Below, piece by piece: positions 43,893 to 59,026 of a DNA stretch of 64,000 bases (the stretch's first letter is position 1; each line of letters begins with the position of its first letter). The DNA lies in NCBI GenBank assembly GCA_015499995.1, contig JADNRV010000075.1, positions 186,001-250,000 of the forward strand, given 5' to 3'. The notes below the pieces were generated by a model. That model was not told the DNA's origin and did no database searches. It worked only from the letters and a program-made list of their open reading frames with translations. Source of the DNA: Flammula alnicola (lineage: Eukaryota; Basidiomycota; Agaricomycetes; Agaricales; Strophariaceae). The position numbers and the translations under genes were made by a program.

Positions 43893-46509
43893 ATGTCTAC
43901 TGCGAAAGCCCGTAGTGCTCACGCGAAAGCCATTCTTGGCTCGGAGTTACACGCTCAACTCGCCAACACGAGTGTGCTGTTAGTTGGCGCCGGAGGAATT
44001 GGCTGTGAATTGCGTAGGTTCTTGATTTTTCGCGCCCCTTGTGGCACAATCATGCCAAATTTTGACCTCTATGTGCCCCATAATCAGTGAAGAACATCGT
44101 CTTGACGGGTTTCGGCAAAATAACTCTCCTCGACCTGGATACCATTGACATCTCCAACCTCAATCGTCAGTTCTTGTTCAAGAAAAAAGATGTGAAACAG
44201 AGTAAAGCTCTGGTACGCCCCTTGAATTCCAGTTCTTTTATTTCTTTGCTTGCTCATGTTTCAACATGATAGGTGGCAGCACAGACCGCCGCTCCCTTCA
44301 ATCCGAACGTACGCATCATTCCCATACACGACAATATCAAGGAACCACAATACGATATTCAATGGTTCCAAAAATTTGACATCGTTCTCAACGCTCTTGA
44401 TAACCTGGGTGTGTTCAGATTTCTGCTGTGCTCCGAGTATCTCTCATATCCTTCGTTCGACCGAATTACAGATGCTCGAAGGCATGTAAACAAGATGTGT
44501 ATGGCCGCACAAGTGCCGTTAGTAGAATCAGGGACGGCTGGCTATCTTGGACAAGTCCAACCTCTTCTCAAAGTACATGAAGTCTCTAATGGAGTCGACT
44601 TCGAAGACTCAATTCGTTATTGTAACAGGACACCACGGAATGTTTTGACTGTATTCCCAAACCAACGCCGAAGACATTCCCTGTGTGCACAATTCGTTCT
44701 ACACCAAGTCAGCCCATCCATTGCATTGTATGGAGTAAGAGTTATCTTATGGGGTGAGTCATAGCCATATAGCGTGCGACGTGCTTTCTCTTACGCCCTG
44801 TGGCTAAGGCAACTCTTCGGCGAAGATGAGGATGCGACCGGCGAATTGGATGATGCAGAAAAACAGGGAGAAAATGGTGAGTTGCGAATTCTCGAACAAT
44901 ATCATTCCACTAATCTTGCCTTGCACTCAGCACAAGAAATCGAGACATTACGAAAAGAAGCACAAGCCTTCAAAACAGTGCGCAATGCGTTGCGTAGCAG
45001 TACTGATAACCTCGATGCAGCGAAATTGGCCTTCCAAAAGGTTCGTTCCGGTCGCGTCGTGTCTTCTGCTGCAACTTATCCGTCACTCTGGACAAACAGG
45101 TTTTTAACGCCGACATCAAGAACCTCCTTATCATGGCCGACATGTGGAAGTCGCGCTCTCCACCGACTCCTCTAGATTATGACTCCATCTTGGACGGCAC
45201 ATTCAAAGGCAGTAATTACACTAATGGAACTTCTTCTTCGAACGCGGCTGCCAGCAGTAGTGGCCATAGTAACAAGAATTCGAGTTCTGCGCATGGGCAA
45301 GTAAATGGCACTGCGAGCACTTCGACGTTGAAGGATCAGCGTGCGTTGACCCTGAAGGATAACTTGGAACTGTTCATCTCGAGGTAAGTGATTTAGACTT
45401 TCTAAAGGATATTGCTGAAATTCTCATCTTTCGATAGCACGAATCGCTTAGCCGCACGTCTTCGAAATGGGGAAGATACCATCTCATTCGACAAGGATGA
45501 CGACGACACCCTCGATTTCGTAACGGCCTCTTCAAATTTGCGTTCTTATGCCTATGGGATCGAAGAAAAGACGCGCTGGGAGGTGAAAGGTTTGTCATAG
45601 TTATAGTCGTTTTATCCCTCTCGTTCATCAGCATACTTTTACAGAGATGGCCGGCAACATCATTCCCGCAATTGCCACCACCAACGCAATCATCTCTGGT
45701 CTCATCGTTCTGCAAGCCCTTCACCTCCTCAAAAAGTCACACTCACAACTGCGCAATGTACATCTGCAATTCAAGCCCGCGGTTCCACTGAACACTATCC
45801 GACTGAGCGGGCCGAACCCTGAATGTGGCGTTTGCAGAGATACATACGCGTCGGTGTTGTGTGATCCTTCACGAACCCTCCTGGGTGATGTGGTGCGAGG
45901 CATACTTGGAGATGATGAGCGGGAGGTCAGTGTGTATGAGGATAAACGCGTCCTCAGCGATCCGGACTGGGAGGACAACTACGAGCGCACATTGGAGAGC
46001 CTTAACGTTACCCGAGGCAAATTCTTGAGCATAGTGGATGAAGAAGGAGAGTGGGCTACGATTACGATTGGTTTAGGTGTTTTGCCGTACGTTTTCGCTC
46101 ATCTTATTCTTCGTAGTCCCAAAAAATCAAAGTTATTCATGACTCTCTTGCCAGGCCGAATCATCCTGCCGACGAATCACCGTATATTCTTCCTTCACCT
46201 CTACCACGACCGCCTCGCAAATTCAAACCTATACCCGTACCCGAAACGCCAAAGCGCACATCGACGAAACGCCCACTCCCAGTCGAGGATGCGGACGGTG
46301 TGATCGATCTCGAGCCAACCCCTAAAAAGCCAAAACCGGCCACCAGCACGGGACAGACCCTGAAGCGCAAATGGGAAGACGGACCAAGTCCGAGTAAGAG
46401 AAGGCGGTTGGAAGAGGATGGTGTCGTTCTCATGGATGGGCCGGATGAGGTACTAGAACCAGAGGTGCCTGCGGTACCGGACTCTGACTACATTGTGATA
46501 GACGACTAA
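43893..46509 (+). CDS. UBA2: SUMO-activating enzyme subunit 2 (Uba2)
   Basis: Uba2 with Aos1 activates SUMO in the nucleus. ATG 43893 leads to the nucleotide-binding [60 protein letters not shown] and [16 protein letters not shown]. The next exon has [20 protein letters not shown] with the active-site cysteine in [17 protein letters not shown]. Zinc ligands are CFDC and, later, CGVC ([13 protein letters not shown]). [20 protein letters not shown] starts the adenylation C-half, and [15 protein letters not shown] the ubiquitin-fold domain. A basic nuclear-signal-like stretch ([16 protein letters not shown]) and the final DSDYIVIDD follow. A Ser/Asn/Gly-rich insert ([18 protein letters not shown]) loops out of the Cys domain. 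All introns keep frame. Confidence 0.96.
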
Positions 46510-46948
46510 GAGCAGACTGCAACATTGGGCGGCTCGCATCTTGACATTCCATCATCGCTCTTAATATTTTTCCCGTTGTCCTGCCACTTCCTGCCTCTAG
46601 CAGTGTGCTCAAATCCGTGTTGTTGTCTCTACTGCCCCCATAGATCTCGCTTCTCTGTCTTCTGGTGCTCACACATATGCTAATGCCTTCGATGTGCATT
46701 TCACTATTATTTACAGTACAGTTGGACCAAGGCTTTCGACGGCCTAAACGTAATTTGAACGACGTGCTTACCAACACAAGAAAGCTTGAATGGATCCAGT
46801 TGGTCTACTTGTTGTTCCAGATATTAAGGTATACTCAAAATGCATATAACAAGGCCACCCTATTGTACACTGTATTAGAACTGTAGACTGTTTTTTTCAT
46901 CATCCGCAGCAACCATGCCCGTCATCGTCAGAAATGTCATGGTAGGAA
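46510..46948. other. Convergent intergenic spacer
   Basis: It holds the 3' flanks of UBA2 and of the DUF6533-type gene. No supported gene; the frame at 46665-46886 is a short chance frame. Confidence 0.45.
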
Positions 46949-48647
46949 TCAGGAATCGTAAGATTCAATAAGTTCCTTGCCTAGATTTCCAACAGTGAAG
47001 AACGTCTCTCCCGTGGATCGACTATTTGTGGATTTAATGATTACCAATTGAGTCGCATCCGCATTCGAGTCGACCAAGAAAGGTTCAGTCCTCGGCAGAT
47101 TGACACGAAAATTAGGCGTTGAATAGCGAAGATTGAGCTGAAGGCGAGAAATCATGATTGACGTCAAAATCTGACTAAAGCTGGAAGTGTGGATAAGCTT
47201 CAGTTCATGCCTTGGTTGGTTTGGAGGTCTTCATACCTAGCCCCGAGAGCCTTCAGGTCTCCCAAAGCCAACTAATGAAATATTTTAGAGTTAAGAAATA
47301 TTTTAAACGGAACTCTGATCTCACAAAATAGATCAGGGTGTTCATTAAATTCACACTAAAAATGGCCAGAAAATATAGTGTCCCGTCTCGCAGCATAATT
47401 TGCATCATACTAATAGAAAATCCATTTCCATCAGCATTGGAGAGGCAACAAAAGAATAATCTCACGTCATTCGACCATATTTTCGCATGTAACGAATGGT
47501 CCTCCACAGCGTCAAAACGAAGATGCATGTATCCGTAACTAGTGGCGCCCCCCAAAGCGCCGCTGTTACTGTCGATTAGCAATGACAAGCAGCGATAGTA
47601 TTGACCTTACCAAAGAATGTATTTTTTCCAGTGAGTACGCATCCTTCAATTGAATTAGTATCAGTATCTGGCTCAAAAATAGATCATTGGCATTTACCTG
47701 GGAACCCTGCTGACTGCGGTACTCCTTCAAAAAAATAAGAACAATCACGGACAAGTTGTCTGCGTACTCACGCATGCCAGTGTGTACCGCCCAACCTGAA
47801 ACGATCACTTGCCCGCTGAGTATCGCTAATAGGAATACCAAGATGTACTTGTTGCCCAGATAAAGAGCATAGACTCGCAGGATCATAATCACTAAAGGAG
47901 AATGTTAGGAGGATGCCAAAGGTATTAAGAATTAACTAACGGTCTGCAACTGTAATTCCACGATGAGCAAGGAAAATACGAGGCATGATCATGACTTCGA
48001 TTGACATACCTGCCACCAAAGACGTCGTAGCTGCACCTGCAAATTTAACGTAGCGGCGGCACCTTGGTTGTCATAGGATGTAGACTAAGAACATGCTCGG
48101 TGGTTTGGAGTAGAACTTACATCTAAAATTCATACATGGGCTAAGTGTCAACTTTCAGGCAAGGAGAAATTTACATACCGAATCTGACCATGTAGTTTCC
48201 TGGAATGCTAAAGCTTGCCATGAGCTTAAGTTCGTGGAAGGCAGAAAAAAGGATATCTCACCGACTTGGGGTACGATAAATTGCATATGCGTAACATATC
48301 GATTGAGATAAAAGAGCAGCGTAGGAAGGGTGAATGGCCGAGACCATATTTTTTCTACCTGAATATCAAAAGTCAACAATGATCAAAAGATTAAAAATCA
48401 TATGGTAGTTGTCACGAACCTCTTCACCAAAGGTCAACACTGGCGATGAGATAGATATTCAGCCATGAGCAATGACATGATATACTATATCACACTCACT
48501 GTGGTCGTACACCAACATGACGTAGTTTGAAGTCTGAAATTCGTAATTTCCGAGCCTGTCCGCAAGAGGTTAGTTTCAATGCCAGAACGAGATGATTGAA
48601 CAGTTCGCCTACAAATGAGCAAAAGCCACTGCCACCGGAAATGCCAT
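46949..48647 (-). CDS. DUF6533-type multi-pass membrane protein
   Basis: This is a large agaricomycete family of about seven membrane segments with unknown function. ATG 48647 starts MAFPVAVAFAHLLGNYEFQT, then NYVMLVYDHS and LLTFDIQVEKIWSRPFTLPT with LLFYLNRYV, the diagnostic N-terminal block (Y/FD..xxExxxxW..xxxxxLFxLNRY). Downstream come ILRVYALYLGNKYILVFLLA with ILSGQVIVSGWAV and the terminal MTSIMISRLQLNLR, typical of the family's last cytosolic segment. Numerous short introns break it; I did not resolve every exon between 47250 and 48150, so the middle is approximate. The family call rests on memory of the motif. Confidence 0.75.
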
Positions 48648-50786
48648 GTCAGTAATAAAGGTGAATGAAGGTAAAACCTAGCGCCAGTAACTATATATAC
48701 AGTTTAGCAGACCTTGGGTGTCGCACGGGATCTCAACCGTCTCTCCGGAGCTGTCCAATCTATTTGGTGTTCCTGACCCTTCCAAGAATAACTACGCCTC
48801 CGCCTGCCTGGTGTTTATTTTCCCGGCAAGACGACCTGTGGATGATGTGATGGAAAACAAGGGTTCGGGCGATGACACGGTGTGGGACGGAAACGACAAG
48901 TTAGGTCTTCGCCGTTACAGTATGTTCCAGCAAATGGATGCTGATGGATGTAAGCAAAAGGCGAAGGGCGTCCCAGAGCAACTATGGTTTGTCTAAGAAC
49001 CGATTGACATTGACAACATAACAGAGTTAACAATCTGTACATGTGTCAAAAGCGCACGAAAACATGAGCACAACTGCAGGTTGACTTACCTAAAGCAAGG
49101 ACGAATGGTACTGTACAGGGTTTGAGTTATCTTCTCTGCCTAAGGAGGACTTAAAATTCCCGCGATGTTTGTAGGAAATCAGGGAAAACTTGTTTCTATC
49201 TCAGGTAGAACCGTAGGAGGAACCACACACTGGCAGGGAAAGGGGGAGTCTGAGAGGAAATTACATCTGGCGTTTTTTTCTCATAGTTGCGACTCTTAAC
49301 ACTGAATTGGGGTGATGATCAATAACTAGAATAAGAGCGTATCTTGTGGTGGATATTAGGTGGATGAAGGTGGATGACAGTTATGTTAAACTTATACATA
49401 CATATGACTCGGATATTGAACGTTCAACGCGCCGAAGATAGCGCGTCACGCGTCGTCAGGCACGACATCTCACGTGCCTGGCTGCGGACCGTTCAAGTTG
49501 CATCAGCGATGTCGTTTGATGAGAACGTCGTTGATCAAAAGATTTGATGAAGGCCTTAAACCTTTGCTTGAGGCTGGGCCTCGTTGGACATGCTGGGCAG
49601 GCTTTTGGGGCAGGCTTTTTGGACGGAAGAAAACTATCAGATGGGTTGTAATGTATTATCAGTAATTCTAGCCTTCGACCAACCTTCGAGAGTTTCACAG
49701 TACATGTTGCTCGCAACGGGTTTCCGCGCAAGTAGCATGAAAAGCTTATTTTTGTGTCTTTATACAATATGATCATATGTTGACCCGCTCTAAACTCCTT
49801 TGTTGGCTCAGGAGTGGGCGGAATGGGACGCAAAAGCGTCCGCACAGATAACGTTCTAAAATTGGAATAGCATACAAATATAGAATTACTTTCCATTTTC
49901 AGTTTTGGCTGCCTCACCCGTGTTGCTTCTGCGCATCTGTCGATGCACACCAGCCCTCCCCCCTGCGCGTTCACTGCCCGCTCGTACTCTCGGGCATACG
50001 TCCGCCTGGCGTCCTGTCTCCCAGCTCATTCGTCAGCCCCCGGTTCTCGGCCCCATCTATCTGCGCCGTGGCTCTCGTCCGCTCTCCGCCTCTTCAAGTT
50101 CCCTTGAACTCTGCTACCCAACATCGCTGGAATCCCACCCCATGTGCAGATATTTTCTCGTATCTGACCACTTTGTGTCCCGCGGAACCCCCCTCCCTCG
50201 CCTACGACTAGAATCCCGATCGTGTTGGGCACTCGTGACTGGAGCCCGGGAGCTCCGTCGAAGGGTTTATTGTATATGGTTGGCACGGACGGCAATCCTC
50301 AGCGCGAACGACGACAGCATAGCGATAACGGCTTGATGAAACGAAGCAATGCCCACGCCGACGCGTCAAGGGCGAAGACGATGCTGGACGACGCTGGACT
50401 CCTGCCATCGGTGTTATATTACGCAGGGAGCAATAGCAGACGACCTTCGTGCACCATGACACAGGAACGGGCCCAAGGGTGGGGTGGGAGATCCAGCAGC
50501 AAAAGAGAGCCGGGAAGGCAAGGTGGAGGAAACGACGTCGTACCGAGGAGATGGGATTGAAGTGGTCTACGAGTACGATTGGTTTACATAAGTAAGTGTT
50601 TTGTTGTAGCTTTGTCGTACATTTAAATAAATTTCCACCCGTCTTGTTCTCCAGCCCAGAAACTCGTATTTCTCTGAATCATCCTGCCAATGAATCACCA
50701 CGGAATTTAAATGGAAAACATGCATGTATACACCGGTTATTATCAGACTTCTCGGTCAGGCAACGGTACACGTGACGCTCGCTTTG
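48648..50786. other. Gene-poor region, no supported gene
   Basis: Frames at 48718-48996, 49456-49974 (minus), 49905-50336 and 50222-50560 have no recognised domain. From about 49890 to 50560 the sequence becomes CT/GC-rich in contrast with the AT-rich flanks; it may be a fragment of an exon or of a foreign gene. Confidence 0.35.
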
Positions 50787-53360
<2,574 letters not shown>

Positions 53361-56300
53361 TCTCGAAAGTTAAAGATCGATTTTTCCCCCAATGGAGCAT
53401 TTATAATTCCCCTATACCCATTCTGCTAACGTTTCTTACTTACGTTTTGGGCACAGTCCCAATGGTATATCGTTGATTGTCAATGGTGTTCTGACTCGGT
53501 AATGCGGGTCCAGATTACTATAATGAAGTGTAGATTAATTTCTCATCATCAATATGTCCCCACATCCTGAAGGGACACACAAACGCTGGGTTTGAGATCT
53601 GTATGGCATATGGCCTACATCTTGGAAGTTTTGCTACTGGACACAGCACGGTCAGATGGCCGATAAAGTACCCGAGATTTAACTCATCAGATACCTCCTT
53701 CGTGCTTTCTAAAGCATTCGGACCGCCGCATTATCGAAATCTGATTTTTGGTTTGCTTCGGGGCCAATGAGCGCCCATGTCTCGTGCTGTAGCTTATTAC
53801 ATACCAACTATATACCATTGCAACGCGCGTGTGGCAAAATCTGGATTTTCTAAGCCATCCGAGTCGTCCTATAATAGTATTTGGCCAAAACCTCTTCCTT
53901 CTCGAGTTCTTCTCTGCGAAAACGCATGGCTAGATAAGAATAGTTATGACAGATACCTTGGCTTCGACGACACGAGTCAATCCACCCTCTTCCCCACAGT
54001 TCTCGGCACTGTTGCTTACTAATATAGATCAGCCGTGCCACTACGAATAGATCCTGTTCGCGTTCTTATTATTTGTTTCCATATACTTGCCATGTATAGA
54101 CATTCTAGCTAGGCCGTTTCAACTCGAGGCAATTAGGTGAGTTCACACTTGCTCGTAGTATCGCCAAACTGCGGTGGATTTCCACAAACCATGGAATTTG
54201 ATTGCAAGACCCTCATTTTATTGATAGCCAACACATTGACCTACACCCATAAATAACTTTTCCTTGTTAGCCTCGTGACAACTCGCTGTTGAAGACGACG
54301 GAGGTATTTCTCGATACGGCGACTACATACTAAATGCGGTAAGAACTTTTTTGGAACTGCCTGAAATGGGATCGAAGAAATCTTAAAATAGCTCACGAGA
54401 AGTATCCTCAAGCGCTCGAAACTGTGGAGATGTTGTAATCTCGCGCGCCTTAACACTGGAGCCAAGAACCAAGAGCCTCGGAGAATCAGATATTTCCAGC
54501 AGGTGGTTCTTTTGTGTGGGTTGCAAAATACTGCGGCGGCTTCAGTTATTAGAGAATTCTTGCTCTGCCCGAAGTGGCCCGAAATCAAAGACCGACGAAA
54601 GAAGGGGTTTTGCTATCGATAAGGTCTTGTGGTCATCTTCTGGATTCACACACCACTGAAGGAGTTAAACTGAATTGCAATAGTATACTGTACATACTAC
54701 ATTGCATGCACTCTGAATGAGATATATTAAACTCGTGTCCTGTTCTTTCATCCAATCCTCCCCACACGATTGCATGATCCTCTTCAAAAATGTTCACATC
54801 GATAGTATATGGAGTTGGCAGCCTATCTCTAGAGCAGTAGCTAAGTTTAAGGAGTAAATACGCTGAAGACGGCCGAACGTTCCTTCCAGGTTTTGTTAAG
54901 CATTGCACTTCTCTTTCAGCACGATTTCCCCCCCAGGGATGGCTGAGGCTGGAGCGCTAATGTCTAATGCGAAGGGACGTAATATTTTTCGTGCGTGTTG
55001 ATACTCCTCAGATATGGCTGAAGTCGCTTGACTGTCGGAAGTGTGCCTGCGACATGCTGAGAAGCAGGATGTGTCTACAAAGTCAATGTGGAACGCGTCG
55101 TTGACATGTTTCCCAAAAGGTTCTCATTGGATTTAGCAGTCATGGGAATCCCGCGCCAAAATGTGGGTCACATTGCATTAAACAAAGGGTCAAACTTAGA
55201 TATCCCTGTCCTTTGTACTACCGAACATTTTCGCCTTATGCTAGGATCGGTCACCGGTCCACTTTGTCGTGACACATGTCAAAATAAACCCTCACAGTTG
55301 AGGCCAAATTCATGTAATAATAGTACGCCACAGACCCCAGGGAACCAAACCCTCGTGGGGATGTGGCTGTGAGATGCATCCTCCACCAGCACTTGGCGGC
55401 TCCTGTGAAAAGAGACCAAAGTTTCCCATGTGTTGCTTGCTCTTAGAATATCCGCTCTATTAAGCTAAAAATCTAGAAGAAAAAAATCTAATATACGATG
55501 ACAGGTCCGCGCTTCATAAACAAACGGCGGCCGACCTTCAAATAGAAGCTGCAAACTCACTGGCGGTGATATGCATGATAGAAAAATAATTGTGCATGCA
55601 TATGCTAAGAGGCTCCTGACAGTCAGCAGCAGTTCTTGAGCTTGAAGAATAATATAGCTTACTTCGGAACCATCTCGCTTCCAACTGCAATAGACGCTGA
55701 AATGAGACCAACATAGCGATGAAGTCGAGACTTGACTCGGACTTGCGCTCACAGCCAGATGAGTCCCACCACTTGACAAGAGTGGATTTCACGGAATACT
55801 CGGCTGGTCCCCCGATACATGGAAGCGGAACTGAGCCCGAAGCATGAACAAGTGACCGGCCCTTGTATGAGTGAGGATGGCTTTGAGGAAACCCTCGATA
55901 GAAGCCCGAAGTAGCGAGGCCATTTTCTCATATGAGCATGCAGTGGAACTGGCTAACTGCCCCTAAGGCCCACACCGGTCCTCCAGCTGTCCAGATCCGT
56001 CACACAGCAAGACCTTCGCCATCATTGTACTACATGAATTGACTCCTGAAGCCTGAAGTCCTGCGGTTCTCTTCTCTTCAGTGGTAAATTTAACTCACAG
56101 GAAACGATCGCCCACGCTATTCAATATGTTCCTTCTGAACTATCTTTATGTGAGGAAAAATTGCCTTTCGTATCCTGCCGAAACACAAGGCCTGAAGTAG
56201 ACGACTATACATTCCATCCCGTGGCAAGCCATCATCGGATGATCATAACATGGCAGACACGTGGGCCTTGGACCTATTCGACGCCAAGACAGAAGCTTAA

Positions 56301-56571
56301 GATTCAAATCATCCGGTTATGCGCTTCCGGGGATCCTCTATGTTTTGGTACCTACTGCATTGGCCCCTGTCTGTCCGCTAAACCATCTGCGTTCATGGGA
56401 TTCTGCATCGATGGTTAACCGGGAAAATTTTCGTAAGTGGTGGAATTGGAGTGGAAGTGAAATCATCCATTTCGACGGAGTGCGGCGTTAACATGCGCTA
56501 AAAATAAAGATATACAGCGCCTCGTATCTTTCTGAAATATGACTCAAAACAACGGTAAGGCAACAAAAAAA
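53361..56571. other. Gene-poor region, no supported gene
   Basis: About 3.2 kb separates the monooxygenase from the first O-methyltransferase. Minus-strand frames at 54241-54588, 54633-54908 and 55465-55931, and plus-strand frames at 53777-54022 and 56161-56491, were read and matched nothing. No inverted-repeat element was noticed. Regulatory DNA for the monooxygenase probably lies just upstream of 53360. Confidence 0.4.
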
Positions 56572-58440
56572 CTAGGAAATTGGCTCGGCGACGAGATAAC
56601 CAAAATGAGAATTCATTATCCTGTTTACACGAACAACCTTCCAGCCTGCCTTGGCTGCCAGCTCTGTATGATGAGAGAGTGTACGTTCTTGACCATTTAA
56701 TAAAACCTGCATCTAGGTAAAGTTGAAATGCAGTGAAAAAAATATATTAAGAGGGGCACTTACTGTTATATCAATATAATAAGCATTGAACCCGGCTTTC
56801 CCTAAGTTATTCAGCAATGGCCGGGGACCATTAGAAGCTGTGGGGTCATGGACCGTCCCCGAGGTAGGCAGAGCGTCAGCTGGGCACGCATAAGGCATAA
56901 TATAGTCTGCCAGGATGAGTCGCGTGGAGCTATTGGCTGCGGAACGAAGATTTCCCAATATCTTCACCACCAAGTCATCAGGCCAATCATGACAGACGGT
57001 CCTGACAAGGAAAACTGAAGCCCCATGGACTGGTTGAGGTGCAAAGAAGTCATGAACTATAGCTCTCTAAGCACTTCGTGAGAAATGACATTGGTCTAGA
57101 AGCGTACCCATGAAAGAGACGTGTCCTGTATTCAACGCCTCCGGATAATTCATCTTCCAATGCTGAAAAGTTGTTATGATTAGAGATCGAGCCTAATGAG
57201 ATATGATGTACATGCCTCTGTGCCTTGATCAACGACATTTTGACGATCTTGGATGACGATTTGCAGTTCGGGGTGTGCACGTGCTAATATCATTGATGGG
57301 GCACCTAAGCCACCACCCACGTCCACAATGAATCCTTCATGAGGAATCGAAGCCCAATCAAAAGCTGCAAGGTGGCTGTTAATATTTTACAAGATCCATA
57401 TACATATCAACATACCCTGGACAATAGTCTCCGGAGGATCCCACAATGAAGTTCCTTGAATGCAAGCTCCGTAACGATTGAAACGATACTCGTTTCCCGC
57501 GTTCTCGAGCCAGGAAAAGTAGACCTGATCGGTGGACATTGCCTTCTGAAGGGCTGCGCTGGTTGCCGAAAACCCTTTACCGGTTTCTTTGTCTTCTAGA
57601 TCCTCTAGTAAATAACTTGAAGCTTTGAAAACGTCGTCCGTGCTGTGAGACCATGGCAAACTTTGAGCAGTATGTTCGTTCCGGAAATTTTTAAATGCTT
57701 ACAAAGTTCCAATGTAGCCCGCAGCCGCTGCAGCTGCATCGTTATACTTCGATGCAGGACTGCAATCAACATTGATTAGTAGCGAAATTGAGGTGGGAAG
57801 GGAGTACTCACTTGGAGCGGATTTCTTCAGATGTCTTGTTGGTGCTAAAATACGAAGAAATTCGGTTGTTTGCGAATACGTCTGGTCGAACTTCTCGGAA
57901 GATGTGATGGGTAGCCAGGACCCTCAGAATGCGTGCTACACATTATACTGGCGATCAGTGATATATACAAGCATCCAAACGGAATATCTCGTACCCAGTT
58001 TAGTTGGTTCTATGTCAACCTTCTTAGCGATATCAACGACGTTTAGTCCGGGGGTACCCGCCTCCTTGAGAACTTCTGGAATGTTAAACTTTTCTGCTAC
58101 GCGAAGGCAAGAGGATAGGTGGTACTGGCGGATTTAAAGAAAGGGACATTAGTGAATTATCTGGCATATAATGTCAAATTTCCCCTACCGCGCTGGAAGC
58201 GTCTGCGAGATTAAGAAACGGGTGACGAACAGTGCATAAAATCTGGTAGGACGCAGAAATAACCAAGTCGATCGTTTTTCGTACGTCAGGCTCTAAGGCC
58301 AACAGTTCTGCTTCAGTATTTCCACCATACGGCTCGTCGAGAGACGGAAATCGCAGGGACTTTGACTCATAAGCAGCTTCAAGGGCATCGAGAGAGTCAT
58401 TCAGGATGGTGCGCAAGAGTCTGATGTCTTGCAATGCCAT
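56572..58440 (-). CDS. SAM-dependent O-methyltransferase (plant-COMT-like), copy 1
   Basis: Such enzymes methylate phenolic hydroxyls of small molecules. ATG 58440 begins MALQDIRLLRTILNDSLDAL, with AAYESKSLRFPSLDEPYG, LVISASYQILCTVRHPFLN, the winged-helix dimerisation block VAEKFNIPEVLKEAGTPGLN with ARILRVLATHHIFREV, PDVFANNRISSYFSTNKT, the SAM site HEGFIVDVGGGLGAPSMILA, IVIQDRQNVVDQG, catalytic-base context FLVRTVCHDWPDDLVVKILG with HDWP, LILADYIMPYAC, and an end GWKVVRVNRINSHFGYLVAE. Introns of about 50 bases keep frame. It is inverted and diverged relative to the two copies to its right. The substrate is unknown; adjacency to an FAD phenol hydroxylase suggests an aromatic pathway. Confidence 0.92.
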
Positions 58441-58934
58441 GTTTGGGTTGTCCTTAATGCGTGAATGCAATTTATGAACATCGGTCTCACTGAATTAAGT
58501 TGTATGCGCACCTGCAAAGTTCTACCCGTAACTCTCACGACGACCGACTTCGTAACACCGGGATCTGACTCTCGATGATGTGCATCCAGAAAGAACCATG
58601 TACGAGTAGAATTGATGTAGCAGAGGTCCTGTGGTGATACAAATTTCTTATTTTTAACCGGAAGTCCATGGGAAGCAGCCAGAGAGTCGGAAAGGGTTTC
58701 TTGAGACCGGAGGAGTGGGACTTATGGTCGCCTGCTCGTCCGAGGAGTAAGGCCAGCGTCACGGTTCGCCAGTTCGAAGTTCTGTGTAGAGTCTATGGCA
58801 CGTGCCAATTGAAATTGAGCGTGCGCCATCTTAGATCTCCTTTTTCTCATACTTTGTCCTTAACGTTCCCCCATTTCTTTCCCGGTGGACACCTACTGAT
58901 ATCTCATGTCTGAGATAAACGCTATGCAGGAAAT
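58441..58934. promoter_or_regulatory. Divergent promoter region between O-methyltransferases 1 and 2
   Basis: The two genes are transcribed away from each other over 586 bases, so a shared control region is possible. No palindromic operator stands out. The frame 58535-58762 on the minus strand is not supported. Confidence 0.35.
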
Positions 58935-58940
58935 TATAAA
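58935..58940 (+). promoter_or_regulatory. TATA box of O-methyltransferase 2
   Basis: TATAAA followed by GATTCCACA lies 92 bases before ATG 59027. The same block (TATAAAGCTTCCACA) precedes copy 3 at 62631, so the core promoter was duplicated with the gene. Confidence 0.6.
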
Positions 58941-59026
58941 GATTCCACATACTCAAATATTCGCCTCAAGCGAGTCTCTTGTTCCTCATTCGCACCTCCA
59001 AGTCCCCGAAATCCAGAACGGACAAG

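Noticed and set aside
49456..49974. Long minus-strand open frame of 172 residues
   Set aside because: Its composition is unlike the neighbouring genes, it has no recognised motif and no intron structure, and it runs through the composition island.
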